Below are positions 11,742 to 24,464 of a stretch of DNA of 64,000 nt, piece by piece. Numbering within the stretch: the first letter of the stretch is position 1; each line of letters opens with the position of its first letter. Under the pieces are notes generated by a model, which saw only the letters and a list, made by a program, of their open reading frames with translations, was not told the origin of the DNA and did no database searches. The position numbers and the translations under genes are program-made. Source of the DNA: Spirometra erinaceieuropaei (taxonomy: Eukaryota > Platyhelminthes > Cestoda > Diphyllobothriidea > Diphyllobothriidae); NCBI GenBank assembly GCA_902702965.1, contig CACRXP010000113.1:700583-764582 (forward strand). Direction: 5' to 3'.

Positions 11742-12590
11742 TAGATCACCCGTTACCATTATGATATTGACTCCTTCAAAATATAGAATTCGCACTTTTG
11801 ATAGTCTTTTTGAGACAAATCGATTAATACAGCCGCAGGGTAGGCACGATGACGTCAATCGCAGGATAATAAAGGCGAAACTCGACTGTCCGGTACAATT
11901 GAAAAAAACTAAACTATTGCACAATTATGATATGATTGGCCGGGGCGAACGGTCTGGGCGTATCATTCGTCGTCGTCGTTGTTGTCTGTCGTAGTATTTA
12001 CTAACGGAGGTCGAGGTTCAACTTTTAGGTATATGTGTGGGCATAAAAGAAGGAGCCTGGTGGAGCACGTGGTCTATTCGTTTATTTTTCGAAGTTTTCG
12101 AACGCACGCTGTGCTCTATCGTCGGAGATGACAGCAGAACAAGCAACAGCACTGAACGGTCACCTTTAGACCACCGACGTTGCTCGTTACTTAGCTGATT
12201 TTCTCCATAACTGCCGCTTGTTCTCTTGCTGCTATCATCTCTAATGATGGACTTCGGTAATACTTCGACAATTCAGAAAAATGAACAAGTAATTTTGGTG
12301 TATGAATAGTCTCCCGATTTTTCCCTTATACCATTGACTCTTTATAGGAATTGTATTTACCAAAACAAAACTGTCTGAGAGTATCACAGCCTGTTTTTCA
12401 TGCGTTTTTGTCCAAAATACTCAAGAAAACTTGAAGGCAAAAGCGAAAATTTTGTGAAATATCGAAAAATTTGCAAGTCGACTACAGACGATTGGGCCAT
12501 CTGTGGCACCATGGACGTTTACGAACGTCTGCAAATGTTTCACTAGATGACTTAAGCTACCTTGATCAAGAGGTAAAAGTGTCTTCGGTT

Positions 12591-13015
12591 AGATCGCAGT
12601 TGGTAGCCAGGAATGCGAAAGCGGGTGGCGACTTTAACCCTGATCCTAGCCTTAAACCTAACCCTAACTTCAACATGAAACGTTAACTCTTAACCCTAAC
12701 GGCAACCCTCACCCAGACCCTAACCGAAATCGGAAACGTAACCGTAGCCCTTAGACATAGCCGTAACTGAAAAACCTAACCGTAATACTGAAACCTAATC
12801 ATACGCTCAAACCCTAACCTTAACCCGAAAACCTGAGCCTAAATGCTTAACCCTAACCCGAAAATCGCAAACCATTAACCGGTAACCTAATCATATCCTC
12901 AAGCGTAAAACAGAAACCAAATAGGTCAAATGTGATTATGGGACCCCACAGAAAAGGCCCAGTAAACAAACCCCCAGCCACCTGTAATACAGGGCCTGGC
13001 TACCAACAGCGATCT
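12591..13015 (-). mobile_element. TIR-bounded element with telomere-like repeats, copy 2
   Basis: The left end AGATCGCAGTTGGTAGCCAG (12591-12610) matches both ends of copy 1; the right end at 12996-13015 is inverted with one mismatch. The interior (12640-12900) is a degenerate CCCTAA-type array. Relative to copy 1 it is inverted: reverse-complemented copy 1 continues past the repeat with GGAATG exactly as this copy does, and in that orientation both carry the C-rich strand. The shared termini, shared subterminal bases and shared interior type argue for a real element family. Confidence 0.75.
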
Positions 13016-14030
13016 AGCCGTGTCTCTCTTCAATCAAAAACCGACAAATTGCCGAGTAAGAAAAAACTCGAATCTACAGTCCGTACTAATCTTTATTCCA
13101 GCCCCTTCTGTCATCCCACGACTGAGGGTGCGGGAGTGTACAGGCTACAACTTGTGCCTATGTCCAGGCTTGGCGGATAAAAACCGCGGATGGGCGGAGG
13201 CTGAACGCCAGAATAAGTACCCCCTTCCTGCTGCAGTTGTGCTTGAGATGAATTTCATGGGGATATCCATTTTCCCGGTGAGGTTTGATTCTGCAGCGCC
13301 AACTGAGTGACACCATATGCTGAAGCAGGCATGCTGGGCAGGATTTATTGGTACCAAAAAATCTCGCGAAGACCCGTCAGCTGCCTCCTGTCGCTACATA
13401 ACATAGATCACGAGTAGGAAGAAAACTAGAGTTTGAATTCGTTTAGAAACTAAATGCAGAAACAAGAAGATCGTGGTTTTGGGTAATGCCGACTAATCGG
13501 TAAAATTAATAACTTAAACACACTATGGAAAACAATAATGGGAAAAAACGTTAACGAGCAAAAAGAAAGGGGAATGTGAAAACCATGGAGCTAGAGGCTA
13601 TCATGGAAACGTTAGGAAAACCACAGGTTCTAGCTGTTTAGACAGATCTGGTTCCACCCGCCGTATACAGGTCACCTCCAGGTAACGCAATGTCAAAGTT
13701 GTTCATGCCCGAACAAGTACTCGAAATGGTGTTTTAGAATCGACAGGGCGGCCAGCATCAAGAGGGTGTTTAGTTATGGAGGAACGCGGAGTCTTGTTTT
13801 CTTGCTTTATAAGCCATCTGGGCAGGTGCCAACTGTCTTTGCGTTCGCCCGATGTGTTTGCATCCGCAAGCGTATGTGAATACATAAAAATGCGTACATT
13901 GGCAAGGCATCCATCGCCTGTGAAATTGGAAGAGGCTTAGTAGGACTGCATACTATGAGTTCATCCGAACTCATAATGATACCATATGATTCACTTGCTA
14001 AAACAGTATTAGTTAACATTACCTAAACTA
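13016..14030. other. Non-coding, nothing recognised
   Basis: Short overlapping ORFs only, no recognised gene or repeat. Confidence 0.3.
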
Positions 14031-14445
14031 GCCAGCCGCTGGATTATGAAGGGAAGGAGAGCGCAAGCAGTCCTTGAAGCAGGCCCAAGGAAGCGAGTGA
14101 AGGTGGTATGTACACACCCCCGACACAGCCACTCGCTGAGTTAAGAGGATAAGGAGGGCGCAATCGCAACTGGGGAGGCCACGGAGGGAACCGCGTGGTA
14201 ATTCGCAGTTCATGGCCACTGTAGGGGAACCGACGGTGTTCCACACCGTCCGAATACTTCCCTTAGCAGGTCTACCTGGCCACTCGCTGGATTAAGATAG
14301 TAAAGAGAGCGCAAGCAGGGCTCGAAGCACGCGCAGGGAAGCGCGTGTGAACTGATACCTGAAGTTGCCGAGGCTGGCGTATGAGCAATCCTCCCCGTGG
14401 CACAATCGCTCGCTGGATTAAAATGGCAAGGAAGGTGCAAACACG
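14031..14445 (+). repeat. Degenerate tandem repeat, four units
   Basis: Four units begin with a variant of CACTCGCTGGATTAAGATRG followed by AAGGAGAGCGCAAGCA, at about 14035, 14128, 14279 and 14406. Spacing is irregular (93, 151 and 127 bp), so units have gained or lost internal sequence. Confidence 0.7.
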
Positions 14446-17354
14446 TGATATCTGTACAGTCAGCGTACTCGCATCTACTAATTTTTTTAGAAAGCTAACC
14501 GTGTAATTATCATTCAGGTGGGGCTACAAGACCAAGTCTCGCCCTATTTCCTCGTCCTAGCTCTTAACGCTAATTCGAACACTAACTATCTTAAGCCCAC
14601 CACTGGCCTTACTCTAGCCCGCTCCTCTCCCGAATTTAGCAAAAGGCCACCTGTCGTACTGTAGGTACTTTCCGCCGTGTCCTGCTAGCAGAGGAGGAGA
14701 GCTAGGACTGCGACTGGTCTTCCCTAGGACTGGGACGATAAAGTGACGTCGATAGCCTGTTGTCGCGACGTCTCAGGGTGTTAGGTTTGAAAGCCAGAAG
14801 TAAACCTCAGATGATCAACTTTTGTCACCAAAATCGTCCAATCAGTCGCGGCAGGCCAGAGCATGAAGTTGACGGAGTTGAATGTCTTCGAGCGCCGTGA
14901 TCGACGTTAGATCTACTATTCAATAACTACCGGTTCCTCCATTACTGTTAAATGTTTCCATAGGATTCGTGCTTGTTTTCCAGAAACGATGCAAACAACC
15001 TCGTTTGTGTTATTTACTTTGAACTGCAGTCGCCTGTTCAACGAAAAGTTTAAGGCAAAGAATGTAGTTTCCACACTGTTTTCTAGCTTTTTACTGGAAT
15101 TTAAAATTCTTTCATTGTTTTTAAGCTGTTGGGAGTCTCGTCATTATTAACTGGAGAAAACATTTTACTGTTTTCAGAAAAACTGAAGCAAATGAAAAAA
15201 GGTCGGGGGTCCTAAGTAATCAGGAAATTTTAGATAGCAGACTATTGCGTACACTAATGCGTTCCCCCCCCCCGGAAGATATGATTCCCTTAATCTCCTG
15301 TATTCGTTTTAGTAAACATAACTGTACTCAACCAGCAATCCAGCAATCAGGCAAATCTAGACATTGCTCTAAGTGCTGCCTTATTGGAATAGGATTAGAG
15401 TGGACAAGGAATAACTTTCGAGTGAAAGCGGCAATTCGGCGTCCCGACGACAGGAGGAAGTATGCTTGCTTTGAAAAAAACAGCCGGCGGAACGGTTTTT
15501 AAAAGTAAATAACTACAATCAACAGCATCAGCGTATGTGCATGTGTGTTCTGAGTAGAGTGCACTAATCTGCAAGAGACCTCTTTCCTACAATAACCCTG
15601 ATAACCTGAAGCTTGAGTTTTTTAATTAGTGTAAACTGAATGAGGCTAGATGTGAGGGACCAGGCTATTTTCGAAGACGCCTACGTCCTTTTGGGCTTAA
15701 AGATTCTGTTTTGAAAACCTTCGCTCTTCTGAGCCCTTAAGCACAGACATTTCATTGTAAGTGTTTTTTGTTTTACTAAACCTGCAGCTCCTGTGCGTAC
15801 ACAAATTTTCCATAATTAATCGTGAGATCACTAGTTACGTCGCAACCAATTTAGCTTTCACATGCGAGTTCAAGTGTCTCTTATGCTGTTTACAGTCTAA
15901 GACTGTGCCATTTTGGAACGGAAAGGACATTAATCGTCTAGGACTAAATTTACTTTTTTTTAATAAGTGATTATTGCATTTACGCCTGCAAAATGAGGCC
16001 TGCGTCAAAATCGTCTAGCCCAAATTTTGCTAGCCAATTCTGGCACTTGTGGGAATCTAAAGCATTCACACAAACACCAAAGATTTTTTAGTGGCTGTTA
16101 TTGCTTTGTTTCCCTTCCTCAGTCTATACGACACGCAATGACGAACGTTACTGCCTTCGGAATTTATGTCCCATTCTGTTAGGCCCAATCTAAAACAAAT
16201 CACCAAATCAAAATCTGAAGAAGAAAGATGTAACTGATCTACGAAGACACATAGTTTAAATGGCATGCGCACAAACAGTTGATGAATAACTCTCAGATTA
16301 AGACTACAAGATGCCCTTATTTCCCGGTATCTCCAGTACAACGCTGACATGAAATTTTTTCACACCATGCCTGAGCAAAACGTTAATAGGAGGAAAAGCT
16401 TCAATTCCCGTTTTCACTGGGTCTTTTATCGCAGACTATAGTCCTACAAAACATATTTCTGAAGTTGAATTATCAGAAGTAGAATGCATTTATTCAGACA
16501 CAAATGTTCGGACGTTTCCATACATTAAGATCGTCATATAACCGCCAGGGGGAAACCTTTGCTAGCAGGTTCATAATTGTCGTCTGAAAATGAATCAGCA
16601 AAGTACTTTTCAAGCATTCCGTTTGTTGACGATGAAAGCAGCTAAGGCGCGCACTTGCTTAAGTGAAAATTTGCGGTCAAAATCCATTCATTGAAACATT
16701 GCCTCTAAAATTAGCTTGTATGTAAATGTAGACGGTTCGTGATGTTATTTATGTCTGATTAAGTGCAATGTCACTTTTCTTTTGTCAGGACAGAACTTAT
16801 AGTCACCAACTGAGTAGTCGTATTGAAAGCATAAAGATTAGAGGAGTATAATAAGCTATGGGATATATTGGGACAGACACTAGGGACACTAGGGCTGACA
16901 ATAGGCATCCTTTGCGTGACGTTCAGAGTGTACCACTCCCCACCGGATTATTTCTCGAAACTAAGATATTTAACCTGTCATTTCATAGTATGAACGGTCT
17001 GCCAAGGCGCCCCTTTTGTCCTTCCTATTTTCCTATTCATACATAACACCAGGCCTCTCCAAACCAGCTTCAAGGCCATGAACGCCAAATATTCCATTAT
17101 TCGCCGTCACCACCATGTGAATATTGGTCCGAAGTTCCATGACAGCACTTAGACCATGCCTTGGCATTGCTATTCAAGTGGCTTTCTTTTGTTCCATGCC
17201 AGCCCTTCCAGGGTTATGTCGCCGTTTTGCCGTCTAATCTATCCTGGTCATTTCTTAGTGAATTCGATTTACTTAATGTTACAAAGCAACAAAACGTTGC
17301 AGTCTAGCGTCTCCCATATTTACTGCCGACGTGTGTATTCCTAATTTTGTCCAC
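14446..17354. other. Non-coding; possible remnant of the telomere-like element near 14.5-14.7 kb
   Basis: GGCCACCTGTCGTACTGTAGG (near 14645) resembles CCACCTGTAATACAGGG next to the right end of the 12591-13015 element. A similar block lies near 38085. Otherwise no gene or repeat was recognised. Confidence 0.3.
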
Positions 17355-17425
17355 TCATACTCCTGGCTCAGTGGTAAGAGCGTTGAATTAATAACCAGGA
17401 GACCTCGGGTTCAAGCGTCGGGGAT
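17355..17425 (+). repeat. tRNA-derived SINE head
   Basis: A box TGGCTCAGTGGTAAGAGCG and B box GGGTTCAAGCGTC are well formed and about 31 bp apart. The anticodon stem does not pair, so this is an internal RNA polymerase III promoter of a SINE, not a tRNA gene. R1-like sequence follows directly. Confidence 0.6.
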
Positions 17426-17429
17426 TTTG

Positions 17430-17705
17430 AAAAACCAGGGACTGAATATGGTTGCAAGGTGACTTCCATCCTCACTGTCCTGGGCCAGGTGCCAGAACAG
17501 AGTTAGAATGACCGGAGGTGGGATTATGCGCAGGCGGCCGGTGTTTCTGCGTGTAGACGTGCCACCTCCATGTACGACATTTTTATGAGTGTGCAGCCAA
17601 ATGGTGCCTGCCGCACACCGATCTGGCTCCCGTGTTGGTCCAGCGCAACTCCAATGTGGCCTCTTGTAGGGGGCAGAGTCCCCCTGTATACCAGCCCCGT
17701 GCAGC
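17430..17705 (-). repeat. R1 repeat fragment, diverged
   Basis: It shares GGCCAGGTGCCAGA, ATGACCGGAGGTGGG, CAGGCGGCCGG and GTGCCACCTCC with the minus-strand R1 copies. A second block (CCGATCTGGCTCCCGTGTTGG and TCCAGCGCA) recurs at 40765-40805. Confidence 0.55.
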
Positions 17706-17980
17706 AAAGATCACCAAATTGAACCGCAGTCTGTAACCACAGGGAAAAATAAATTCAACGACACTGCAACCATATTACCTTATAAACAGTTTAAAGTAAA
17801 ACAACAATCGGAAATCCTATTCGGTCGGATGTGGTTGTGTAGCCGCACCTGGAGTAAACAAACTCCAGCTACCTCTAATACGGGATTGGTGGTAATAGCG
17901 GTTTTTGCAGATTGGCCGGGGAACGCACAGGCAACTAGACCAAGTAGTTGTATGCAAAAGAAAAGTGAGTTCCGTATGAA

Positions 17981-18313
17981 CGATCGGTGAGCGCCCCCTA
18001 ACATTGGATATTCCCGATCGAAAACCGACAAGGCAACGGGCTCGTGGCCCCGTGAATAGAGGCGTTGACCTCTAAACCAACAGGTCACGAGTTCGAGGCT
18101 CGGGTGTTCCACACTTCGGGCTTGGGTATGGCTGGCTGACGACGGCTAATAAGCCAGAAATGGCCATTCCAGTCTCCCTTGTCTTTGTCGGTAATACCAT
18201 TCTGCCTATATATCATGCGTCGCTGTGCGGCTGCTGGTTGGGCTCGAGAGAGAGTCCATAAGGCACAACGGAACGAGTGAGTTCCGTAGGAACGATCGGT
18301 GAGCGCCCCTAAC
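17981..18313 (+). mobile_element. tRNA-derived SINE unit with flanking GATCGGTGAGCGCCCC arms
   Basis: The head has A-box-like TGGCCCCGTGAATAGAGGCG and B-box-like GAGTTCGAGGCTC. The body carries TGTTCCACACTTCGGGCTTG, TATGGCTGGCTGACGACGG and CCTTGTCTTTGTCGGTAAT, and the unit ends in GGCTGCTGGTTGGGCTCGAG and CGATCGGTGAGCGCCCC. The same terminal arm also precedes the head (17981), so the repeat period is 312 bp, exactly as at 48573-48885. No coding potential. Confidence 0.75.
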
Positions 18314-18359
18314 AAAAGAAAAGCTATTAAGAATGCGCGGTTGTACTTAAGAAGTTGTG

Positions 18360-18485
18360 AAATAGTTGTGCTAACTCCTAGCCCTAACCCCTAATTATAA
18401 CACCTAATACTAAACCCCAGCACCTAACCCCGACCGCCAACCCTAACCTGAACCCCTAACTTTAACCCTTAGCCTCAACCCCAAC
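18360..18485 (+). repeat. CCCTAACCCCTAA-type interstitial tract
   Basis: Irregular CCCTAAC, ACCCCTAA and AACCCTAACC units on the plus strand. GTAAACAAACTCCAGCTACC and TCTAATACGGG at 17852-17886 resemble the right interior end of the 12591-13015 element, so this may be a rearranged relative. Confidence 0.55.
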
Positions 18486-18670
18486 AGTATTGTGTCCATA
18501 AGTGAAGCAGAAGAGGCTTCGAGCATCAGAACATTTTGTTTATTGTCCTGAGCTTTCGGACTCGTGCAGAAGTCCATTGTCAGAGATAGTAGCAGCAACA
18601 GAACAGGAGACAGTTATAAGGTCAATCATCGACCGACGGCGCAAGACTAGAGGTGACAGCGCAAGGCTCT

Positions 18671-19115
18671 TTACGACGGCGCCAGATCGATAAATCGATT
18701 GACTGAGTTCTCATCCAAGGCCCAGGCTTCCATCAATTCTCGGCCTGTTTTGTTCCCGGCGTGGACGAATATTTTGGTGGCTGCGAAGTTAAACTCGTGT
18801 CCCATTTCGTAGGTGTGGGCGGCTACTTGTGATAATGCATTGCCTCGTTACACAGCCAACTTATGTTCGTATATGCGCAATCCGTGCATGCGTCCAGTCT
18901 GGCCTGTGTAGTTACGAGGACAGTTTTGACACGGGATGCGGCACACTATTCCAGATTGTTCTTTAGGCTTTAACCGGTCTTTTCTTTTCATGACCCTACT
19001 GCACATGGTGGCTTTGGGTCGGTGTGCAACTCCAACACCTAACTTCGCAGCAATGCGCTCGGTCGCTTCTGAAACGCCCTCGATGTGTCCATCAGGTGGG
19101 GCTACCAAACCGTAT
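18671..19115 (-). pseudogene. Penelope-like element, GIY-YIG endonuclease end (5' truncated)
   Basis: Minus-strand reading gives the C-terminal part of a PLE polyprotein: HIEGVSEATERIAAKLGVGV, AHRPKATMCSRVMKRKD, then the GIY-YIG-type endonuclease. That domain contains SGIVCRIPCQNCPRNYTGQTGR, LRIYEHKLAV, one in-frame stop, RGNALSQVAAHTYEMGH, EFNF, ELMEAWALDENSVNRFIDL and a terminal stop near 18671. The Cys pair in IPCQNC and the TGQTGR core with the downstream EH and H residues are the landmarks. The RT domain is missing upstream, consistent with 5' truncation typical of target-primed insertion. The PLE endonuclease nicks target DNA to prime reverse transcription; this copy is dead. Confidence 0.8.
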
Positions 19116-22100
19116 CTTACCGATTATTCTTTATTTAAAATCACTTTATCAGAAAATGCGTGATCTCACAAGTGGTATTTTCGGACTTGCTTCGTTAACT
19201 TGTCTGTCAGACGTTAGCATGCTGATATTGGAGCACATTAATGTCGTAAACTGTAGAGGGTTCGTTTAATCTCTTTAGGTCTCATTTTTAAATAACAGTA
19301 TGATCTTCAACAATGTTATATTCACTTTATGACATAATTCAGTTTGTCCAGCTTCCAAGGAAAAGTGGGCAAGATTTTGTGTGCTCGCTGTCAATGTAAC
19401 AAATCTAGAAAAACATACGTATTACATATACCGCGAAACACATTGATGTGTAATTGGGAAAAGCATGAAAAGACCTTTCTTGAGCGGTCTCTTTTAAAAA
19501 TTAATTTTCCGCAGTACAGACACCAGTCGTTTTTCAAGCTCCGACAACCTAGACCGACTTGACGCACATACTCCTTTAAGAGTTTTTTTTGCTCAAAGAT
19601 ATGATGAAAAAGACCTCAACTTCCATTGCCGAGAGATCAAAGATTGCTGATAATATTTGACGCAAACGAGTTCTTGTCACTGGTCCCGTAAAACAAAACA
19701 GCGACATCTTGCAAGAAAGTGGAAAACCTATTGCATGAAATATACCTATAGAAGAGCAGTTCTGGGAATATATAAGTCTTCCAGTTACTCGTGTTTAGAT
19801 TAACGGTTTCTATAGCTGTGGGACAAAACGAGCACCTACGAGGAATGTATAACCAGACGAGAAAGTGAGTTTATTTGGTTATTCCCTAGCCTTCAAAGAG
19901 ATACTTAGAGGCTGTCACTCCAAAAATAACTCTTACACAGTAACTGTTACAAGTTCGCTCCAGTAAAATTGTAAAACGTAAACGGTTTCCTTCGAGGTCC
20001 GCCGATTTTCAAGATGACGTGGCGCCCTTGTCAGAGATGCTATCACAGCATCTCGTTTTGCCCCATAGAAGGAAAAACAGTTTCCAAGCTTCTCTAGTGA
20101 TCTACCCTGCGCCATGTGTCACAACGGGTTGTTTGTAAGAATAATTTGCCTTATCGGATAAGTTGAATGTTACTTGGCAGCGTGAAAAAAGCAAACAAGA
20201 ACACAGGTTCTCTTGTATGAAAAAATGCGTGGCGCAAACAAAACCATGGAGGAAGAAATGGGTGCGCAAATTTGGTTTTTGCACTTTAATCTACTGCATA
20301 TGACAAGAGTTGGGCGCACTGACTTTCTGCAAAAGGCCTTCTTTCCTCCAGTAAAACGCGGTTTTGTGGAGACAACAGTAGGTGTGAGAGAGAAAATGGT
20401 CACAGACGTAAAAGTGCAGTGTGTGCGAGTTAATGTATTTATGCTCTTATGTGTTAGAAAATCAATCGATTTAAGCAAATTGCTTAACAGTATTTACTGC
20501 AGTGTTAAAGGTAAGCTACTGAATTGCCAACATCATACTTGACAATGAGGCTAAAAAGAATTACTAGTATTTAAACATGGCGACCACATTAAGAAACAAG
20601 ACTTTGATCACGGCTTAAATTTGCCATGTACTTCCTGATTACAAGAAGTTTAACTTGCATTTCACTGTGTCCATATTGCGATAATGTCTTAGAGTGGGAA
20701 AATTAAGTTAGCTTGCATTAAGTACCATCGTAATTAACTTGCATTTGTCTCGTCATATAAGCTTGAAATAGTTATTGTGTTCTTTTATTCTCCTTACTCA
20801 CGAGAAAGACTGAAATATATATACGCCACTTCCCAGATATCCAGGCTTACACGGTTACTACTTATTTCCGCCCATAGGACGCTACAATTTGGCCATCCGC
20901 CTAGAAAATGCTGCTTTCAACAGCATGTTAATCGCCTTCATCTCTGTAGCCTACAAGGGTCCAGTCAACGTTTGGCCATCCATCCCGACGAGGATAAATT
21001 TGGAAGCTTGTTCAACATATTTATTGTCTAGATGGGAACGTACTAAATAAGGCTACAAAACAAGGGGACCTGGTAACTTTATACGGCAGCCTTATGGGAG
21101 TTTATTTTCGTTGTTCTGGTACAAAATGTAACCATAATGATGTATAATGTATGGTCTAGTAGAGAATACACGGTTTTGAAGGGTGTGCTTGAGGAGGAGG
21201 TGACATTAATATGGAGTTGGTTCTGCTGTCAATGTGTTTCCGGGCATTATGAACCGCATTTAACAATGACTTTGGGAAGGTGTTGGAACTGGTAAAGTTC
21301 ACTGGATGCAGTGATGTCTGAGGGTCGAATTTTAGGGATGGTTATGATTATATCCTGTTTTGATCACATTATCCAACACAAGTATGCCCAAACAACCTGA
21401 TTTAATTGTTTATCGGGTTACATGCTCTTTACTGTTTTGGCCTGGATCACTTTCGATGCGTCACAGAGAAATTCCCTAGAAAAGGTTGATGAAGCTTTGA
21501 TTCTGTAGACGAGGTGAAAGACGTGACAATCCGTAGGTAAATATTTCAAGAGGTATGTCTTCCCTAGAAAGCCGATGCAAGTCTACAAAAGTGCATTGAG
21601 ACTAAAAAATACCGAAATCTGGTTTTCGCAAAGCGCAATTTCGGTATGAAAAATACTGACGTTCGGCTGCGGCGTTTCCCAGCCGTCGATATTGTTCATC
21701 TACTAAACGATCATTGATTACGTAATGCACAACTGCATTTTGATTTTGGTGCAGATGCTAAATTAGTGATTTATAAAGGCACAACCAAAACTTTTACTGA
21801 CTGTTTTTTTTAAAACATCAGGCTTTCTTTAACTTCTGCATGTGCGATCATAATGAATGTTTCCATAAATGTTCGACAGGGCGTGTATCTTTTTGGAGTA
21901 CTAACATTACAAACCAATGACCCTCATGCAATGTCTAAAGCAGTTAGGTTCTGATTATTCTAGGCATAGGAAGGTGTGTAGGTTCAAATTGACAAGCCTT
22001 CCATGCAAGATTAAGAGAGGCGATAATTTCCGGACGCAAAAACACTCGAAGTTCTAAATTTCAAACCGTTTTAGATCCGCAAGACTCACTTGTTTTAAGT

Positions 22101-23145
22101 CCTACCCTCAAGGGCTTAAACCTAGCACAGAATGCAGTGTCAATGTGCCTCAGATATAGGTGCTAGCCAAAATCTAATGCATGTTCTTTTAATCTTTTGC
22201 TGCCACGTGGTGCTACTCTGGGGACTTCGCCCATTCATCAGTTGGCATTCATCGTACTCCGGGTTGTTTCTTGTTCGCAGATCAGTTTTTTTGGTTAACT
22301 CCCGAAAACCTGTCTCCCAGCGGTTTTGATTTGAGTCTCTGCAGTTCTTTTAGATGACATCGTAGACTTTAATTGGTGCTGTTCTATGAAACCGATAGTC
22401 AATTATATTTTCCCACTCTTCCTCGTGAGACATAACGTGGAGCACAAAAGTCAGCAAATAAACTGAATACTTTCCAGCTATGGACTCTTTTCGAGTTTAT
22501 GGGCCAGGAGTACCCCTGAACTTTTCCCAACAGAAGTGGGATTGAAACTGCAATATAGTAATATTACATGGGCTAAACCAGGTCAAATGCACGCTTTTAT
22601 TGGCCTGATATTCCCAGGCGATGTATTATAGATAAATGCCATTGGAGTCACATCCTTTGCAGATTTTTTTTACAGAGTATCAGCCAGCTTCAATCCAGCT
22701 CTTCTTCCTGCCCCGTCCGAAAAGCGGCACGGTCCCGTATAATAAATTCACGTATTTATATTTTAAACTTCTTACCTGGCGTTAGGATGAATCGCCCGCG
22801 GCATGAAGAACAAACTCAATTAAATAAATATGCAAATGCGAGTGTAAAAGTAGCAATACTATCGGAGGAAGTTTGTCAGTATTTCGTAAGAGAAAATTCA
22901 GATGTGTATGGGATAAGCACAGAATAAAAAATGCCTTCAAGACGTTTTCCTTCTAGAAGAGAATTTGGACTGCCGCGAGGCTGCTTTTATTTAAAGAATA
23001 TTTGCTGTGAAGTGGTAGATATTTATTCACATGTTCTTCAGAGACAGTATTAAAGTTCTTTTTCTACCGGCGCTTGAAAATTGGGCTTAGGGACACCGGG
23101 TTGTTGGTCATCCAAGAACGAACACTATGCAGTCGATCTACAAGT
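19116..23145. other. Four kilobases without a recognised feature
   Basis: AT-rich sequence. The longest ORF (20213-20542, plus) has no family motif and is overlapped by minus-strand ORFs of similar length. No repeat shared with the rest of the window was recognised. Confidence 0.35.
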
Positions 23146-24118
23146 GACCGATCTCATGAAATGTTGGTCGAGATTCTAAAATAATTTTTTAATTAGGAAG
23201 GAATACGTAGGTGGGATTGTAATATTGATTATCCTGCGGCACAATCATACGATATTTCGAAGTTACTAGGGTGTTGGCTTTTGGATGCACTTCCTTTCGA
23301 CCTCCTGTAGAAACCGCACTCGGTAATAATGACTACTTAAGTGGCAGGCATTTTTTAAATTGATTTTTGATTGTCCGATAAAGTGAAATATATTTTATAA
23401 AAACATGGCGAAAATAAGCCCTCGTTTACTCGTTCGATAGATAACAACATTGTCTTCATATTATATACCCTAAGAAATGATATCTCTTAGTTTTAAGAAA
23501 ATTTCTAATTATGGGGTGTTTTAAGACCGAGCGAAGTCCAGCATCGTAGCTATCTGTTTACTTATACTCCTTATGAAAGGTACAACATAGTCCGCATCAA
23601 TTATAAAATTTTAGGAACTCTATGTGATATCTGCATAAAGACATAGAGGAATATATGATTTTCTGTACGTGGAAAGTCCTCACCTTCCAAACTGAAGTCG
23701 CTAAACGCTAATGCAACGGCTGATCGGGATCAAAATTATTCGTGAATGGAAGAAATTGATCAAAACCTGATTGCATACTTTCTTTGGATATAAGATGTGA
23801 AGGCGACGTAATAATCTACCACACGAGCAAAATAAATCATATTCTGTGCATGTTTTTCGCCAAATATGTTAGAGTTTATAAGTCCATCGGAAATGAACGT
23901 GGAAAATACATGAAACTTAAGCAGTAATTTCTAGCTAGTGTACTTTCTGCAGGAGGCTGAAAATATGTGCATCTAAGAGCGGACATCCTGACGAGTCCAA
24001 GCTATTATAGGATTATGCCACAAGTCAATCAATATTACAAATCCACCCAACTAATCCTTCCTCATCGAGAACTCCTTTCAAAATTTCGGCCAAAGTTTCA
24101 TCAGATCAGTCGCTCATT
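23146..24118. mobile_element. Foldback element FB, copy 2
   Basis: The left arm starts AAGTGACCGATCTCATGAAA and continues TGTTGGTCGA, TTAATTAGGAAGGA, GCACTTCCTTTCGACCTCC, TGTAGAAACCGCACTCGG and AAGTGGCAGGCATTTTTT. The right arm carries the complements in reverse order (CTTAAGCAG, TTTCTGCAGGAGGCTG, CATCCTGACGAGTCC, CTAATCCTTCC, TTTCATCAGATCAGTCG). Terminal bases are decayed but the structure equals copies 1, 3 and 4. No transposase. Confidence 0.75.
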
Positions 24119-24464
24119 GCATAAGGCCCACCCATTGTTAGATTAAACAGGAAATGGGCAAGGCATGGCGTTAACGGGCATATCCTGCTTGTAGGTGCAA
24201 TACAGCTGGTAAATGCTGTTGAAACACCGTAGGCCGATAACTTTTATGAATATGTACAGCCTACGTAGGCGGGCTATCCAGTTCTGTCGGCCACTTCTGC
24301 CAATCCGCGCATCAGATTGCTGATCGGCTAGGCCAGCGGACTACGCAGGCGAAGGGGAGTGTGGTCGAACCTGGCAGCTTCGTTCTCACAGCACTCAGCG
24401 CATATAAACAAGATGACGCACTTCTAACTTATCACGATGTGCCAGAAGGCGTGGCCTGAAAGAG

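Noticed and set aside
17355..17425. Functional tRNA gene
   Set aside because: A and B boxes are good but the anticodon and acceptor stems do not pair, and SINE-like and R1-like sequence follows directly.
20213..20542. 109-residue ORF
   Set aside because: No motif, no splice context, and minus-strand ORFs of similar size cover it. Chance opening in AT-rich DNA is sufficient.
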